From Brevundimonas sp. (GTDB taxonomy: Bacteria; Pseudomonadota; Alphaproteobacteria; Caulobacterales; Caulobacteraceae), in NCBI RefSeq assembly GCF_003248455.1, contig NZ_QFNM01000009.1, forward strand, positions 1 to 64,000: DNA of 64,000 bases. Direction: 5' to 3'. The position numbers and the translations under genes are program-made. The notes below the pieces were generated by a model. The model was not told where the DNA came from and did no database searches. It saw nothing but the letters and a program-made list of their open reading frames with translations. Below, one piece after another: positions 52,739 to 61,955 of the stretch. Every line of letters begins with the position of its first letter. Position 1 is the first letter of the stretch.

Positions 52739-54173
52739 GGCTGAGAAGCTTTTCCTGGGCGCAAAGCTGCGCAAGCTGCGCGAGGCGCGCGGCTGGACAC
52801 TGGAGGCCTGCGCCGAACGGCTGGGCCTGTCGCCGTCCTATCTGTCGCAGATCGAGACCAACCAGCGCCCCGCCACCGCGCGGGTGCTGATCGCCCTGAC
52901 CCGCGCCTTTCACGTCGACGCCAGCCTGTTCGACCTGGAGGGCGACGCCCGCCTGATCGCCGACCTGCGCGAAGCCACCACCGATGTCGCGGGCCCCATT
53001 AGCGGGGGCGCGGAGCCGCCCACAGCCGCCGAACTGAAGCAGGCGGTGGCGAACACCCCGCGCCTGGCCCGCCAGTTCCTGGCCCTGCACCAGACCTTCC
53101 GCCGTCTGGATGAGCGGGTGAAGGCGCTGGACGACACCCTGGGCCGTGACGAACACGGCGCCAGCGTCGCCTTGCTGCCCTATGAGGAGGTGCGGGACTT
53201 CTTCCACTATCGCGACAACTACATCGACGCCCTGGACACGGCGGCGGAAGGGCTGTCGGCGTCGGTGGCGCGCGACGGCCAGATCGAACGGGCTTTGGAG
53301 ACGGTGCTGGCGAACCTGCATGGCGTGCGGGTGGTCGATGTGGCGGGCCAGGCGGCGCTGCGCCGCTACGACCCCGCCAGCCGCGTTCTGACGCTGGACG
53401 CCTGGCAGCCCGGCGCGACCCGGTCGTTTCAGTTGGCGCACCAGTTGGCCCTGCTGTCGTTCCGCGACCTGATCGAGACCGAGCTTGACCAGGCCGCTTT
53501 CCGCACCGACACGGCGCGCGACGTGGCCCGCGTGGGCCTGGCCAACTACGCCGCCGGCGCCCTGCTGCTGCCCTATCGCGCCTTCCTGGAGGCGGCGCGT
53601 CAGGAAAAGCACGACATCGACCGGCTGCGGACCCGGTTCCAGGTCAGTTTCGAACAGGTCTGCCATCGTCTGTCGACGCTGCAGCGACCCGGCTGGCGCG
53701 GCGTGCCCTTCTATTTCGCCCGCGTCGACATGGCCGGCAACATCACCAAGCGCCACAGCGCGACGCGCTTCCAGTTCGCCCGCTTCGGCGGCGCCTGTCC
53801 CCTGTGGAACGTGCACGAAGCCTTCGCCACGCCGGACCGGATCGGGGTGCAGCTGGCCGAGATGCCGGATGGATCGCGCTACATCTCCATCGCCCGCAGC
53901 GTGTCCAAGGCCAGCGGCTCCTATCTGGCCAACGACCGCCGCTACGCCCTGTCGCTGGGCTGCGAGGTCGAGCACGCCGGGTCGCTGGTCTATGCGGCGG
54001 GCCTGGACCTGAACGGCCCGGCGACGCGAATCGGCGTCAGCTGCCGCATCTGCGAGCGCACCGATTGCACCCAACGCGCCTTTCCGCCGCTGGACCGCGC
54101 CTTGCGGGTGCCCGAGAACGAACGCGGCGTCATCCCCTATGTGCTGGATGGTCCGCGCCCCGACCGCTATTGA
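52737..54173 (+). CDS. pccR: PccR-like transcriptional regulator of propionyl-CoA metabolism
   Basis: The 478-aa protein has the same plan as the regulator at 23802. It carries an XRE helix-turn-helix (LGAKLRKLREARGWTLEACA, then LGLSPSYLSQIETNQRPAT), an IrrE/ImmA-like middle and a DUF2083 domain (RGVPFYFARVDMAGNITKRH, FARFGGACPLWN) with the CRICERTDC triple-cysteine motif. Family members sense acyl-CoA status and control pcc genes. The ATG at 52737 has no visible ribosome binding site and lies within the last half-site, so expression may be leaderless and autoregulated. A Gfo/Idh gene follows eight bases after its stop. Confidence 0.88.
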   Translation: MAEKLFLGAKLRKLREARGWTLEACAERLGLSPSYLSQIETNQRPATARVLIALTRAFHVDASLFDLEGDARLIADLREATTDVAGPISGGAEPPTAAELKQAVANTPRLARQFLALHQTFRRLDERVKALDDTLGRDEHGASVALLPYEEVRDFFHYRDNYIDALDTAAEGLSASVARDGQIERALETVLANLHGVRVVDVAGQAALRRYDPASRVLTLDAWQPGATRSFQLAHQLALLSFRDLIETELDQAAFRTDTARDVARVGLANYAAGALLLPYRAFLEAARQEKHDIDRLRTRFQVSFEQVCHRLSTLQRPGWRGVPFYFARVDMAGNITKRHSATRFQFARFGGACPLWNVHEAFATPDRIGVQLAEMPDGSRYISIARSVSKASGSYLANDRRYALSLGCEVEHAGSLVYAAGLDLNGPATRIGVSCRICERTDCTQRAFPPLDRALRVPENERGVIPYVLDGPRPDRY

Positions 54174-54181
54174 TCGCGGAC

Positions 54182-55219
54182 ATGACTTCAAACGCACACA
54201 TTGGCGTCGCCGTCGTCGGCTACGGCCTGGCCGGACAGACGTTCCACGCACCGCTGATCCAGGCCACGCCAGGCCTGGCCCTGCGCGCTGTCGTCTCCTC
54301 GCGGCCCGAGGCCGTGCACGCCGATCTGCCGGATTTAGAGGTGCTGCCCGATCTGGACGCGGCCCTGGCGCGCGCCGACATCGGCCTGATCGTCGTGGCC
54401 ACGCCCGACGCCCTGCACGCCGAACAGTCGATCGCCGCCCTGAAGGCCGGAAAGTCTGTGGTGGTGGACAAGCCCTTCGCCGCCGCGCTGACCGAAGCGG
54501 AAGGCGTCGCCGCTGTGGCGGCCCAGGCGCCGGGCGTCTTCAGCGTCTTCCAGAACCGTCGCTGGGACGCCGATTTCCTGACCCTGCGCCGCCTGCTCGC
54601 CGAGGGCGAACTGGGCCAGATCGCCGTGTTCGAAAGCCATTACGACCGTTTCCGCCCCGCCGTGACCGACCGATGGAAGGACAGGCGCGACGGCGGGGTC
54701 TGGGCCGATCTGGGGCCGCATCTGGTCGATCAGGCGGTCCAGCTGTTCGGCCCGCCGCTGGGCGTCTACGCCGATCTGCAGGCCCAGCGTCACGGCGCGG
54801 CGGCCATCGACTACGCCCACGTCCTGCTGCGCTACGACCGGCTTCGGGTGATCCTGAACATGGGACACCTCGTCGCCGAATCCGGCCTGCGCTACGTGGT
54901 GCATGGCGACCGCGGCAGTTTCATCAAACACGGCCTGGACCCCCAGGAGGGCCAGTCCAAGGCGGGCCTGCGTCCCGGCGACGCGGACTGGGGGATCGAA
55001 CCCTGCCCCGGCGTGCTGACCACGATCAGGGACGGCCGGCCCGTCCGCACGACGCCTGCGCCCGAACGCGGCGACTATCCGGCCTTTTACGCCGCCATGC
55101 GCGACGCCATCCGGGGCGAAGGCCTGCCGCCCGTCCCCGCCGATCAAGCCCTCGCGGTGATGCGCATCCTCGACGCCGGCCTGCGGAGTTCGGCCGAAAG
55201 ACGCGAGATCGCGCTTTAA
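54182..55219 (+). CDS. Gfo/Idh/MocA family oxidoreductase
   Basis: The 345-aa NAD(P)-dependent enzyme has the Rossmann start IGVAVVGYGLAGQTFHAPLI, LIVVATPDALHAEQSIAALK, the conserved SVVVDKPFAAALTEAEGVAA (the EKP-type lysine) and the C-terminal dimerisation domain with VFQNRRWDADFLTLRRLLAE and WADLGPHLVDQAVQLFG (catalytic His). The substrate is probably a sugar or polyol derivative. The GQTFHAPL pattern matches the YdgJ-like subgroup. The short gap to the PccR-like gene suggests co-transcription. Confidence 0.9.
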   Translation: MTSNAHIGVAVVGYGLAGQTFHAPLIQATPGLALRAVVSSRPEAVHADLPDLEVLPDLDAALARADIGLIVVATPDALHAEQSIAALKAGKSVVVDKPFAAALTEAEGVAAVAAQAPGVFSVFQNRRWDADFLTLRRLLAEGELGQIAVFESHYDRFRPAVTDRWKDRRDGGVWADLGPHLVDQAVQLFGPPLGVYADLQAQRHGAAAIDYAHVLLRYDRLRVILNMGHLVAESGLRYVVHGDRGSFIKHGLDPQEGQSKAGLRPGDADWGIEPCPGVLTTIRDGRPVRTTPAPERGDYPAFYAAMRDAIRGEGLPPVPADQALAVMRILDAGLRSSAERREIAL

Positions 55220-55269
55220 CACCTGATCCCGGCCGTCATCTCCAGTCACACCTGCCCGCCCGCAAGCCG

Positions 55270-55315
55270 GTTGACGGGACTCGACGCAACCGTCGCAGGC
55301 GGTCGCGTCGTCAAC
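55270..55315. repeat. Extended imperfect inverted repeat upstream of rnhB
   Basis: Outer arms GTTGAC/GTCAAC (55270-55275, 55310-55315) enclose an inner 10-bp stem, GACGC-A-ACCG paired with CGGT-C-GCGTC (one mismatch), with a 7-base loop and a bulge on the left. No T tract follows. It could be an mRNA structure or an operator in the 148-bp gap. Confidence 0.4.
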
Positions 55316-55367
55316 GATCGACAGACGACCGGCTTCCGTCGCCGCTGGGTTCGTGCGATGGCGGGGC

Positions 55368-56021
55368 ATGACTAAGACGACGCCCAAAACTCGACCCAAG
55401 GCGCGCCCCTTCCCGACCCTGGCGCTGGAGACCGTGCTGATCCAGCGCGTCGGCGGCCTGGTGTGCGGGGTGGACGAGGCGGGGCGCGGTCCCTGGGCGG
55501 GGCCGGTGTCGGCCGCGGCCGTGATCCTGAACCCCGACGATCTGCCCGCCGGCATCGACGACTCCAAGGCCCTGACCGAAAAGCGCCGCGCCGCGCTGGA
55601 GCCGGAGATAAAGACCCGCGCCGTCGCCTGGGGCGTCGGCTTCGCCTCGGTGGAGGAGATCGAGGACCTGAACATCCTGCACGCCACCGGTCTGGCCATG
55701 TGCCGCGCCATCGAGGCGCTGGCGGTCCAGCCCGTCGCGGCCCTGGTCGACGGCGCCTACCGGTTCAAGCTGCCGTGCGAAATCCAGACGGTGGTCGGCG
55801 GCGACGGCCTGTCCCTGTCCATCGCGGCCGCCTCGATCCTGGCCAAGACCGCGCGTGACCGGCTGATGATCGACCTGGACGCCCAATATCCCGGCTACGG
55901 CTTCGCCGCGCACAAGGGCTACAACGCTCCGATCCATCAGCACGCCCTGAAAACGCTTGGTCCCTGCCCCGCGCACCGGCGGGGCTGGTCCCCGATCAAG
56001 GCCCTGCTGGAAGAGGCCTGA
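55368..56021 (+). CDS. rnhB: Ribonuclease HII
   Basis: The 217-aa enzyme shows VCGVDEAGRGPWAGPVSAAA (catalytic DE pair), DDSKALTEKRR, ALVDGAYRFKLP (Asp), IAAASILAKTARDRLM and YGFAAHKGY. It removes RNA, including single ribonucleotides, from RNA-DNA hybrids. The ATG at 55368 is preferred to a GTG at 55353. In Caulobacter rnhB lies near the ccrM methylase gene. Here the neighbour two genes on is a different adenine methylase. Confidence 0.94.
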   Translation: MTKTTPKTRPKARPFPTLALETVLIQRVGGLVCGVDEAGRGPWAGPVSAAAVILNPDDLPAGIDDSKALTEKRRAALEPEIKTRAVAWGVGFASVEEIEDLNILHATGLAMCRAIEALAVQPVAALVDGAYRFKLPCEIQTVVGGDGLSLSIAAASILAKTARDRLMIDLDAQYPGYGFAAHKGYNAPIHQHALKTLGPCPAHRRGWSPIKALLEEA

Positions 56022-56028
56022 CCGCGCG

Positions 56029-56361
56029 TCAGATATGCATGAAGCCGCCCAGCAGGGCGCCCAGCAGGGCCGCGACCGCTGCACCCGCCACCATCATCAT
56101 CCAGCGCGGCGGCGGCGACAGCTCCGGCTCCTGGTCGACCGGCTCGACCGGGGCGACGGGTTCGGCCGACCGGGCGTAGCGGGCGGCGTTGTGGGTGAAG
56201 ACGGGTCGCGCCTGGGCAGGGGACGTATCCCAAGACCGGTCCGCCCGGGCCTCGCACGGCGGCGCCCAGGAGCGCGGTTCGGCCGGCGCGACCGTGCCTT
56301 CCGCGCCGATGTCGGCGTCGGCGCGGGGCCTGGGGCGGGCGGTGTCGAAACGCGGTTCCAT
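56029..56361 (-). CDS. Proline-rich protein with C-terminal membrane anchor, unknown
   Basis: The 110-aa protein has a disordered, Pro/Ala/Arg-rich N-terminal 85 residues (for example EPVAPVEPVDQEPELSPPPR) and one C-terminal membrane helix (MMMVAGAAVAALLGALLGGF) ending MHI. This is a tail-anchor layout. No family is recognised. It starts about 60 bases after the stop of the upstream methylase gene on the same strand and is convergent with rnhB (seven-base gap). Confidence 0.65.
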   Translation of the reverse strand: MEPRFDTARPRPRADADIGAEGTVAPAEPRSWAPPCEARADRSWDTSPAQARPVFTHNAARYARSAEPVAPVEPVDQEPELSPPPRWMMMVAGAAVAALLGALLGGFMHI

Positions 56362-56422
56362 GCACCGACAACGGCAGGCCCCGATTCGCGTTCCAGGGTG
56401 AGTCGTGTTGTTTTTCCGACGA

Positions 56423-57463
56423 TTATGCGGCGACCGGCAGGGCCACGGGCCGGTCCGTCACCACGAACAGCTGCTCCACATTGCGCAGCCGCCCGACCTG
56501 TCCGACCTTCTCGCCCTTGGGATTGTGGATGCCGATCCGGGCGCCGACATAGCGGGGATGGGCCACCTCGATCACCTGCACATGGCCCCGCAACGACAGC
56601 ATCTCGACCAGTTCGGCGCGGCTCAGATAGCCCTCGTCGTTGAAGCTGACGATCAGGTTCGGCGCCCGGATCCGCTCCACCACCGACCGCAGGGCCGGGC
56701 CGATGCCGGGGCGGCTGTTGAAGGCGCTCTTGCGGGTCCGCACGTCCACCCGCTTGTTGGCCACCCCATAGGTCTCGGGCCGGTCCCACAGCACCAGGCT
56801 TTCCCAACAGTGGTAGTTGGCCAGATAGGAGTGCTGGTTGTAGGGCGGGTCCAGATAGACCAGGTCGGCCTCCACCTGATCGGCCATGGCCACCGCATCG
56901 CCCTGGGTCGCCCGACAGGGGCCGCCCGCCACGGCCGGAACCAGGTCCGGCGTCCGCAACTCCAGCGGCTTCAGCGCGCGCGGCGCCCACTGCTTCATAT
57001 AGGCCATCTGCACGCCGGCCGTGGAATCCACCCGGTCGGCCGCCTCCATCAGGCTGACCAGGACGATGGCCTTCAGTTCGGGCTCCAGCCCCATCGCCTC
57101 GATCCGTTCGCGCATCGCGTCGATCCGGGCGCCGTTGTCGGGGTGGAAATAGCGGGCGTCGCGGCAGAAGGCCTGAGTGAACCAGCCGGCCTGGGGCTTA
57201 ACCGTTCGCAACTCGGCCAGCACCGCCTCGGCCCGCGCGATCCACCGCGCCCGATCCGCCTGGACATAGGTCGTCGCCAGGGCGTGGGCATAGGCGTTCA
57301 CATCGTTCGACCAGACCTGGAATCCCTGCTTCTTCAGGGCGTGGCCGACCCTCGCCGTGCCGGAGAACAGGTCGCAGACCCGCCCGCCCTGCGGCAGCAC
57401 CCCCGCCACCGCCCCGGTCACATGGCCCAGCAGGGCGCGCTTGGAGCCGATGTATTTGATCAT
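56423..57463 (-). CDS. Orphan D12-class DNA adenine methyltransferase
   Basis: The 346-aa methylase begins MIKYIGSKRALLGHV with VCDLFSGTARVGHALKKQGF (SAM motif I, residues 31-40). The catalytic LVYLDPPYNQHSYLANYHCW (DPPY) and GIHNPKGEKVGQVGRLRNVE near the end complete the pattern of COG3392 adenine-specific methylases. It would form N6-methyladenine in DNA. No restriction endonuclease or specificity gene lies nearby, so it is probably a solitary methylase with epigenetic or phage-related function. The ATG at 57463 matches the conserved family start. It is divergent from the pyruvate oxidase gene. Confidence 0.88.
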   Translation of the reverse strand: MIKYIGSKRALLGHVTGAVAGVLPQGGRVCDLFSGTARVGHALKKQGFQVWSNDVNAYAHALATTYVQADRARWIARAEAVLAELRTVKPQAGWFTQAFCRDARYFHPDNGARIDAMRERIEAMGLEPELKAIVLVSLMEAADRVDSTAGVQMAYMKQWAPRALKPLELRTPDLVPAVAGGPCRATQGDAVAMADQVEADLVYLDPPYNQHSYLANYHCWESLVLWDRPETYGVANKRVDVRTRKSAFNSRPGIGPALRSVVERIRAPNLIVSFNDEGYLSRAELVEMLSLRGHVQVIEVAHPRYVGARIGIHNPKGEKVGQVGRLRNVEQLFVVTDRPVALPVAA

Positions 57464-57610
57464 GCCGCCGCCCGATTCATCGCCGCAGCATAGCCGCTTC
57501 GCCGCGAGGCGACAGATCGCACGCAGCCGAACGCCGTCCCGCGCATTGTTAAGCTGGACCGGGCGCATCGAGCGCCCGCCGCAGACAGCGGACCTATCGG
57601 GGATTTGAAC

Positions 57611-59329
57611 ATGGCGATGACCGTCGCGGACCTTCTGGCCCAGACCCTGGCCTCGGCTGGGGTGAAGCGGATTTGGGGCGTAACGGGCGACAGCCTGAAC
57701 GGCCTGAACGACAGTCTGCGCCGCTTCGACGACATCGAATGGATGCACGTGCGCCACGAGGAGACGGCCGCCTTCGCCGCCGGGGCGGAGGCCGCCGTCA
57801 CAGGCGAACTGGCCGTCTGCGCCGGCAGTTGCGGACCTGGGAACCTGCACCTGATTAACGGCCTGTTCGACTGTCATCGCAACCGGGTCCCGGTCCTGGC
57901 CATCGCCGCCCACATCCCCTCGTCCGAAATCGGCTTGGGTTATTTCCAGGAGACCCACCCGCAGGAGCTGTTCCGCGAATGCAGCGACTTCTGCGAACTG
58001 GTGTCCAATCCGGCCCAGATTCCCGGCGTCCTGGCCCGCGCCCTGAACACGGCGGTCGGCAAGGGCGGGGTGGCGGTGATCGTCCTGCCCGGCGACGTCG
58101 CCCTGGCCCGGGCGCCGGACGGCGCCTCGCCTGACTGGAGCGCGCCCGCGCGCGCCCGCATCAGCCCCGCCGCCGAGGACGTGACGCGCGCCGCACAGAT
58201 GCTGAACGGCGCCGACAAGGTCGCGATCCTGGCCGGCAGCGGCTGCGCGGGCGCCCACGACCAGGTCCTGGCCCTGGCCGAGGCGCTCCAGGCCCCCGTC
58301 GTCCACGCCCTGCGCGGCAAGGAGCACGTCGAATGGGACAATCCCTACGACGTGGGCATGACCGGCCTGATCGGCTTCTCGTCCGGCTATCACGCCCTGA
58401 TGAACTGCGACGCCCTGGTCATGCTGGGGACCGATTTTCCCTATCGCAACTTCTACCCGTCGGACGCCAGGATCATCCAGATCGACCGCGACCCCTCCGC
58501 CCTGGGCAAGCGCGCCCATCTGGCGCAAGGGATCGTCGGCGACGTGGCGGAGGCCGTGCCCGCACTGATTGCGCATCTGAAGACGGATCGCTCCCCGCGC
58601 TTCCTTCAGGCCGCCCGCAAACACTATGCGGAGGCGCGCAAAGGGTTGGACGAACTGGCCCGCCCCGCGCCGGCGGACCGCCCCATCCATCCGCAATATC
58701 TGACCGCCGTGATCGACCGACTGGCCGCTCAGGACGCCGTCTTCACCGCCGACGTCGGCACCCCGACCGTCTGGGCGGCGCGCTATCTGACCATGAACGG
58801 CCAGCGGCGGCTGCTGGGCTCTTTCAACCACGGCTCGATGGCCAATGCGATGTTGCAGGGCATCGGCGCCCAGGCCGCGGCCCCCGGCCGCCAGGTGATC
58901 TCCCTGTCCGGCGACGGGGGCTTCACCATGATGATGGGCGACTTCATCAGCCTGTCGCAACTGGGCCTGCCGCTGAAGGTCGTGGTCTACAACAATGGCT
59001 CGCTGGGCTTCGTGGCGATGGAGATGAAGGCCGCCGGCTTCCTGGACGTGGGGACCGAGCTGAAGAACCCGGACTTCGCCGCCATGGCGCGAGCGATGGG
59101 CGTCGCCGCCTTCCGCGTCGAGGCGTCGAATCAGGTCGAGGATGCGGTGGCCCAGGCCCTGGCCCATCCCGGCCCCGCCCTGGTGGATGTCGTCACCGCC
59201 GCCCAGGAGTTGGTCATCCCGCCCAAGATCAAGAAGGAACAGGCCAAGGGCTTCAGCCTGTTCATGCTGAAGGCCGTCATGAACGGCCGCGGCGACGAGG
59301 TTCTGGAATTGGCGCGCACCAATCTGTGA
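57611..59329 (+). CDS. poxB: Thiamine-pyrophosphate enzyme, pyruvate oxidase (PoxB) type
   Basis: The 572-aa enzyme has the same length as E. coli PoxB. The N-terminal domain has KRIWGVTGDSLNGLNDSLRR and VRHEETAAFAAGAEA (catalytic Glu). The C-terminal domain has ISLSGDGGFTMMMGDFISLS and VVYNNGSLGFVAMEMKAAGF, the GDG...NN thiamine-diphosphate motif. It probably decarboxylates pyruvate to acetate and CO2, passing electrons through FAD to ubiquinone at the membrane. It could instead be another TPP enzyme of the same family, although SGYHALMNCDALVMLGTDFP is PoxB-like. The ATG at 57611 fits. Confidence 0.88.
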   Translation: MAMTVADLLAQTLASAGVKRIWGVTGDSLNGLNDSLRRFDDIEWMHVRHEETAAFAAGAEAAVTGELAVCAGSCGPGNLHLINGLFDCHRNRVPVLAIAAHIPSSEIGLGYFQETHPQELFRECSDFCELVSNPAQIPGVLARALNTAVGKGGVAVIVLPGDVALARAPDGASPDWSAPARARISPAAEDVTRAAQMLNGADKVAILAGSGCAGAHDQVLALAEALQAPVVHALRGKEHVEWDNPYDVGMTGLIGFSSGYHALMNCDALVMLGTDFPYRNFYPSDARIIQIDRDPSALGKRAHLAQGIVGDVAEAVPALIAHLKTDRSPRFLQAARKHYAEARKGLDELARPAPADRPIHPQYLTAVIDRLAAQDAVFTADVGTPTVWAARYLTMNGQRRLLGSFNHGSMANAMLQGIGAQAAAPGRQVISLSGDGGFTMMMGDFISLSQLGLPLKVVVYNNGSLGFVAMEMKAAGFLDVGTELKNPDFAAMARAMGVAAFRVEASNQVEDAVAQALAHPGPALVDVVTAAQELVIPPKIKKEQAKGFSLFMLKAVMNGRGDEVLELARTNL

Positions 59330-59406
59330 CGGCGCGACGGAAGGTGTCTGGACTTGAGGGGATGCGCGGGCGATGTCACCCTTTCGCAACGGCGGAAAGG
59401 GTGGCG

Positions 59407-60921
59407 ATGAGGTTGAGGAGGTTCGGACGGCGCAGGCTTGGCCTGTCGATCCTGACCGGCGCGTTCGCCCTGACGCCGACGACCCTGGCCTGGGCGCAGG
59501 AGCCGCCGGCGACGAACGGCGTCGCCCTGTCGTTCGAGGCGGCCGCGGCCCGGCTGGACGGGGTGTCCAGCGTGCGCCGCGCGGCCGACGCCAATGTCGC
59601 GGCGGCCCAGGCCCAGGCCGGGGCGGTCGCCACCCTGAACCGCCCCACCGTGTCGCTGGACGCCCAGCTTTTGCGCTATCAGAAGACGTTCGACATCGAC
59701 CTGTCCGACGCTCTGGGCCAAGCCCAGGATGTGGCGGGCCAGCTTCTGCCCGGCCTGATCGGCGATCTTCCCGGCGTGCCGGGCGACATCCTCCAGACCA
59801 TCAACGACCGGCTGCAGCAGGCCCTGCCCGAGTTCTTCGCCAGCCTGCCGGGCAACGTGCGCCTGAGGACCGCCGACACCGTCTTCCGCCCCGTGGCGAC
59901 GGCGGTGGCGCCGATCTACACCGGCGGGGCCATTCCGGCGCTGCGCGACGCGGCCGGGGCCAATGTGGAGATGGCCCGCGCCCGTCAGGCCGAGGCGGGG
60001 GATATCGAGAGCGTCAACCTGGTCCGCGCCTATTTCGGCCAGACCCTGACCCTGGAGGCCCTGACCATCGCGCGCGACACCCGCGATGGTTTCGACCTGC
60101 ATCTGCGCAACGCCCGGCTGATGGAGCGCGAAGGCGTGCTCAGCGCCGGCCAGCGGCTTCAGGTCCAGGTCGCCCGCGACGCCGCCCAGCGTCAGGTCGA
60201 CCGCGCCGAACTGGAGCACGATACGGCGGTCCAGAGCCTGGCCCGGCTGATGGAGGTGGAAGGCCAGGTGCGGCCCACCAGCCCGCTATTCGTCAACGCT
60301 CAACCCGTCGCCCCGGTCGACGACTTCATCGCGGCCGGGGCGGCCAACCATCCCCGGATCGCCCAGGCCCAGGCCGGGCGCGACCTAGCCGAGGCGGGCG
60401 TCGATCTGGCCCGATCGCGGTTCAAGCCTTCGGTCTTCGCCTTCGGGACCTATAATCTGAACCCGGACCACGCCCTGCCGACAGAACCGGACTGGGCCGT
60501 GGGCGTGGGCGCGCGCATCACCCTGTTGTCGTCGCTGGATCGGGGCCGGATGCTGGGCGCCGCCCAGGCCAGGGCCCAGGCCGCCGAACAGGTCGAGCGC
60601 GGGGCGCGCGGCGAGGTGCGCCTGCTGGTGATCCGCGCCTATAATCTGGTCGAACTGTCGCGCCGCCAGTTCCTGTCGCTGGACTCCAGCCTGGCCGCCG
60701 CCGAAGAGAACCTGCGCATCCAGGACTTGTCCTTCCGCGAGGGCGAGGCCCCGGCCTCGGCCCTGATCGACGCGCGCAATCTGTTGGGGACGGCCCGGCT
60801 CCAACGCGCGGCCGCCGCCTATGAATACGAACTGGCCCTGGCCGCCCTGCTGGCCGCCAGCCGCCGCAGCGACCAGTTCGCCGACTATCTCAACCGCGCC
60901 GACCGGGTGATCGCCCCATGA
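59407..60921 (+). CDS. TolC family outer-membrane efflux protein
   Basis: The 504-aa protein has a signal peptide (LGLSILTGAFALTPTTLAWA) and two alpha-helical repeats of the TolC/OEP type: SVRRAADANVAAAQAQAGAV, NVEMARARQAEAGDIESVNL, LEHDTAVQSLARLMEV and AAEENLRIQDLSFREGEAPA, SALIDARNLLGTARLQRAAA. An unusual hydrophobic insert (about residues 95-140, QDVAGQLLPGLIGDLPGVPG) may form the barrel loop. It is the outer-membrane duct of the export system encoded by the next two genes. Overlap ATGA with the HlyD gene. Confidence 0.9.
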   Translation: MRLRRFGRRRLGLSILTGAFALTPTTLAWAQEPPATNGVALSFEAAAARLDGVSSVRRAADANVAAAQAQAGAVATLNRPTVSLDAQLLRYQKTFDIDLSDALGQAQDVAGQLLPGLIGDLPGVPGDILQTINDRLQQALPEFFASLPGNVRLRTADTVFRPVATAVAPIYTGGAIPALRDAAGANVEMARARQAEAGDIESVNLVRAYFGQTLTLEALTIARDTRDGFDLHLRNARLMEREGVLSAGQRLQVQVARDAAQRQVDRAELEHDTAVQSLARLMEVEGQVRPTSPLFVNAQPVAPVDDFIAAGAANHPRIAQAQAGRDLAEAGVDLARSRFKPSVFAFGTYNLNPDHALPTEPDWAVGVGARITLLSSLDRGRMLGAAQARAQAAEQVERGARGEVRLLVIRAYNLVELSRRQFLSLDSSLAAAEENLRIQDLSFREGEAPASALIDARNLLGTARLQRAAAAYEYELALAALLAASRRSDQFADYLNRADRVIAP

Positions 60922-61955
60922 CCGACCCTGCCCCCGTCGACGCCCCGACCGCCCCGCGCCGGCGGCGCCGCGCGACGATAAGGACCGTGCTGATCGGCGC
61001 CGCCGTTCTGGCTGTCCTGATCTTCATCGGCGTGGGCCTTTATCTGGCCGCCCGCCCGGCCGCGCCCCAGGTCCAGGGCATGGTCGAGGCCGAAACCTTC
61101 ACCGTGGCGACCAAGGCCCCCGCCCGCGTGGAGCAGCTTCTGGCCTCGGCCGGCGACCGGGTCGCCAAGGGTCAGGCCCTGGCCATCCTGTCCAGCCCCG
61201 AGATCGAGGCCCGCGATCAGCAGGCCGTCGCCGCTCTGCAAGGCGCCGAGGCGGTGCAGCAGCTCAGCCGCCTGGGCGCGCGGGCCGAGGACGTGCGGTC
61301 GCTGGAGTCCATCTGGCGCAGCAGCCAGGCCGCTTCGCGACTGGCGGCCCAGACCGCCCGGCGGGCCGAAAACCTTTTCGCCGAAGGGGTCATCTCGGCT
61401 CAGCGACGGGACGAGGCGGTCGCCGCCCGCGCCGCCTCGGCCGCCCAATCCGAGGCGGCGCGCCAGCAGTATCTGAAGGCCGTCGCCGGAACCCGCGAAC
61501 AGGACAAGGCCATCGCCGACGCCCAGGTCGCCGCCGCCCGAGCCGGCGTCGGCGAAACCCAGTCGCTTCAGAGCGAGACCCGCCTGGTCGCCCCCGTGGC
61601 GGGAGAGATCGCCGAACGCTTCGCCAACCCCGGCGAACTGGTGTTGATCGGGGTGCCGGTCTTCACCGTGATCGACCTCGGCCGCGTCTGGGTCTCGTTC
61701 AACCTGAAGGAAAGCGACTTCGCCGGGCTGAAGATCGGCCAGACGGTGCGGGGCGACATCCCGGCCCTGAACCGCAAGGCCGCGCCCTTCCGCGTCACCT
61801 ACATCAGCCCCCAGGGCGACTTCGCCACCTGGCGCGCCACCCGTCAGTCGCGCGGCTATGACGTGCGCAGCTTCGAGATTCACGCCGAACCCGTGACGCC
61901 GGTCCAGGGCCTGCGCCCGGGCATGAGCGTGCTGTTCGACTGGCCCGCCCGGTGA
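60918..61955 (+). CDS. HlyD family membrane-fusion (adaptor) protein
   Basis: The 345-aa protein has one N-terminal membrane helix (TVLIGAAVLAVLIFIGVGLY, about residues 22-42). A lipoyl/barrel-sandwich half follows (VQGMVEAETFTVATKAPARV, QLLASAGDRVAKGQALAILS), then a coiled coil and the second half ETRLVAPVAGEIAERFANPG, ELVLIGVPVFTVIDL. It links the inner-membrane transporter to the TolC partner. Its ATG overlaps the upstream stop and its stop overlaps the next gene (GTGA), giving a three-gene export operon. Confidence 0.93.
   Translation: MTDPAPVDAPTAPRRRRRATIRTVLIGAAVLAVLIFIGVGLYLAARPAAPQVQGMVEAETFTVATKAPARVEQLLASAGDRVAKGQALAILSSPEIEARDQQAVAALQGAEAVQQLSRLGARAEDVRSLESIWRSSQAASRLAAQTARRAENLFAEGVISAQRRDEAVAARAASAAQSEAARQQYLKAVAGTREQDKAIADAQVAAARAGVGETQSLQSETRLVAPVAGEIAERFANPGELVLIGVPVFTVIDLGRVWVSFNLKESDFAGLKIGQTVRGDIPALNRKAAPFRVTYISPQGDFATWRATRQSRGYDVRSFEIHAEPVTPVQGLRPGMSVLFDWPAR

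Noticed and set aside
57464..59389. N-terminal extension of the adenine methylase frame to 988 codons
   Set aside because: The extension is antisense to the pyruvate oxidase. The conserved methylase start MIKYIGSK is at 57463.
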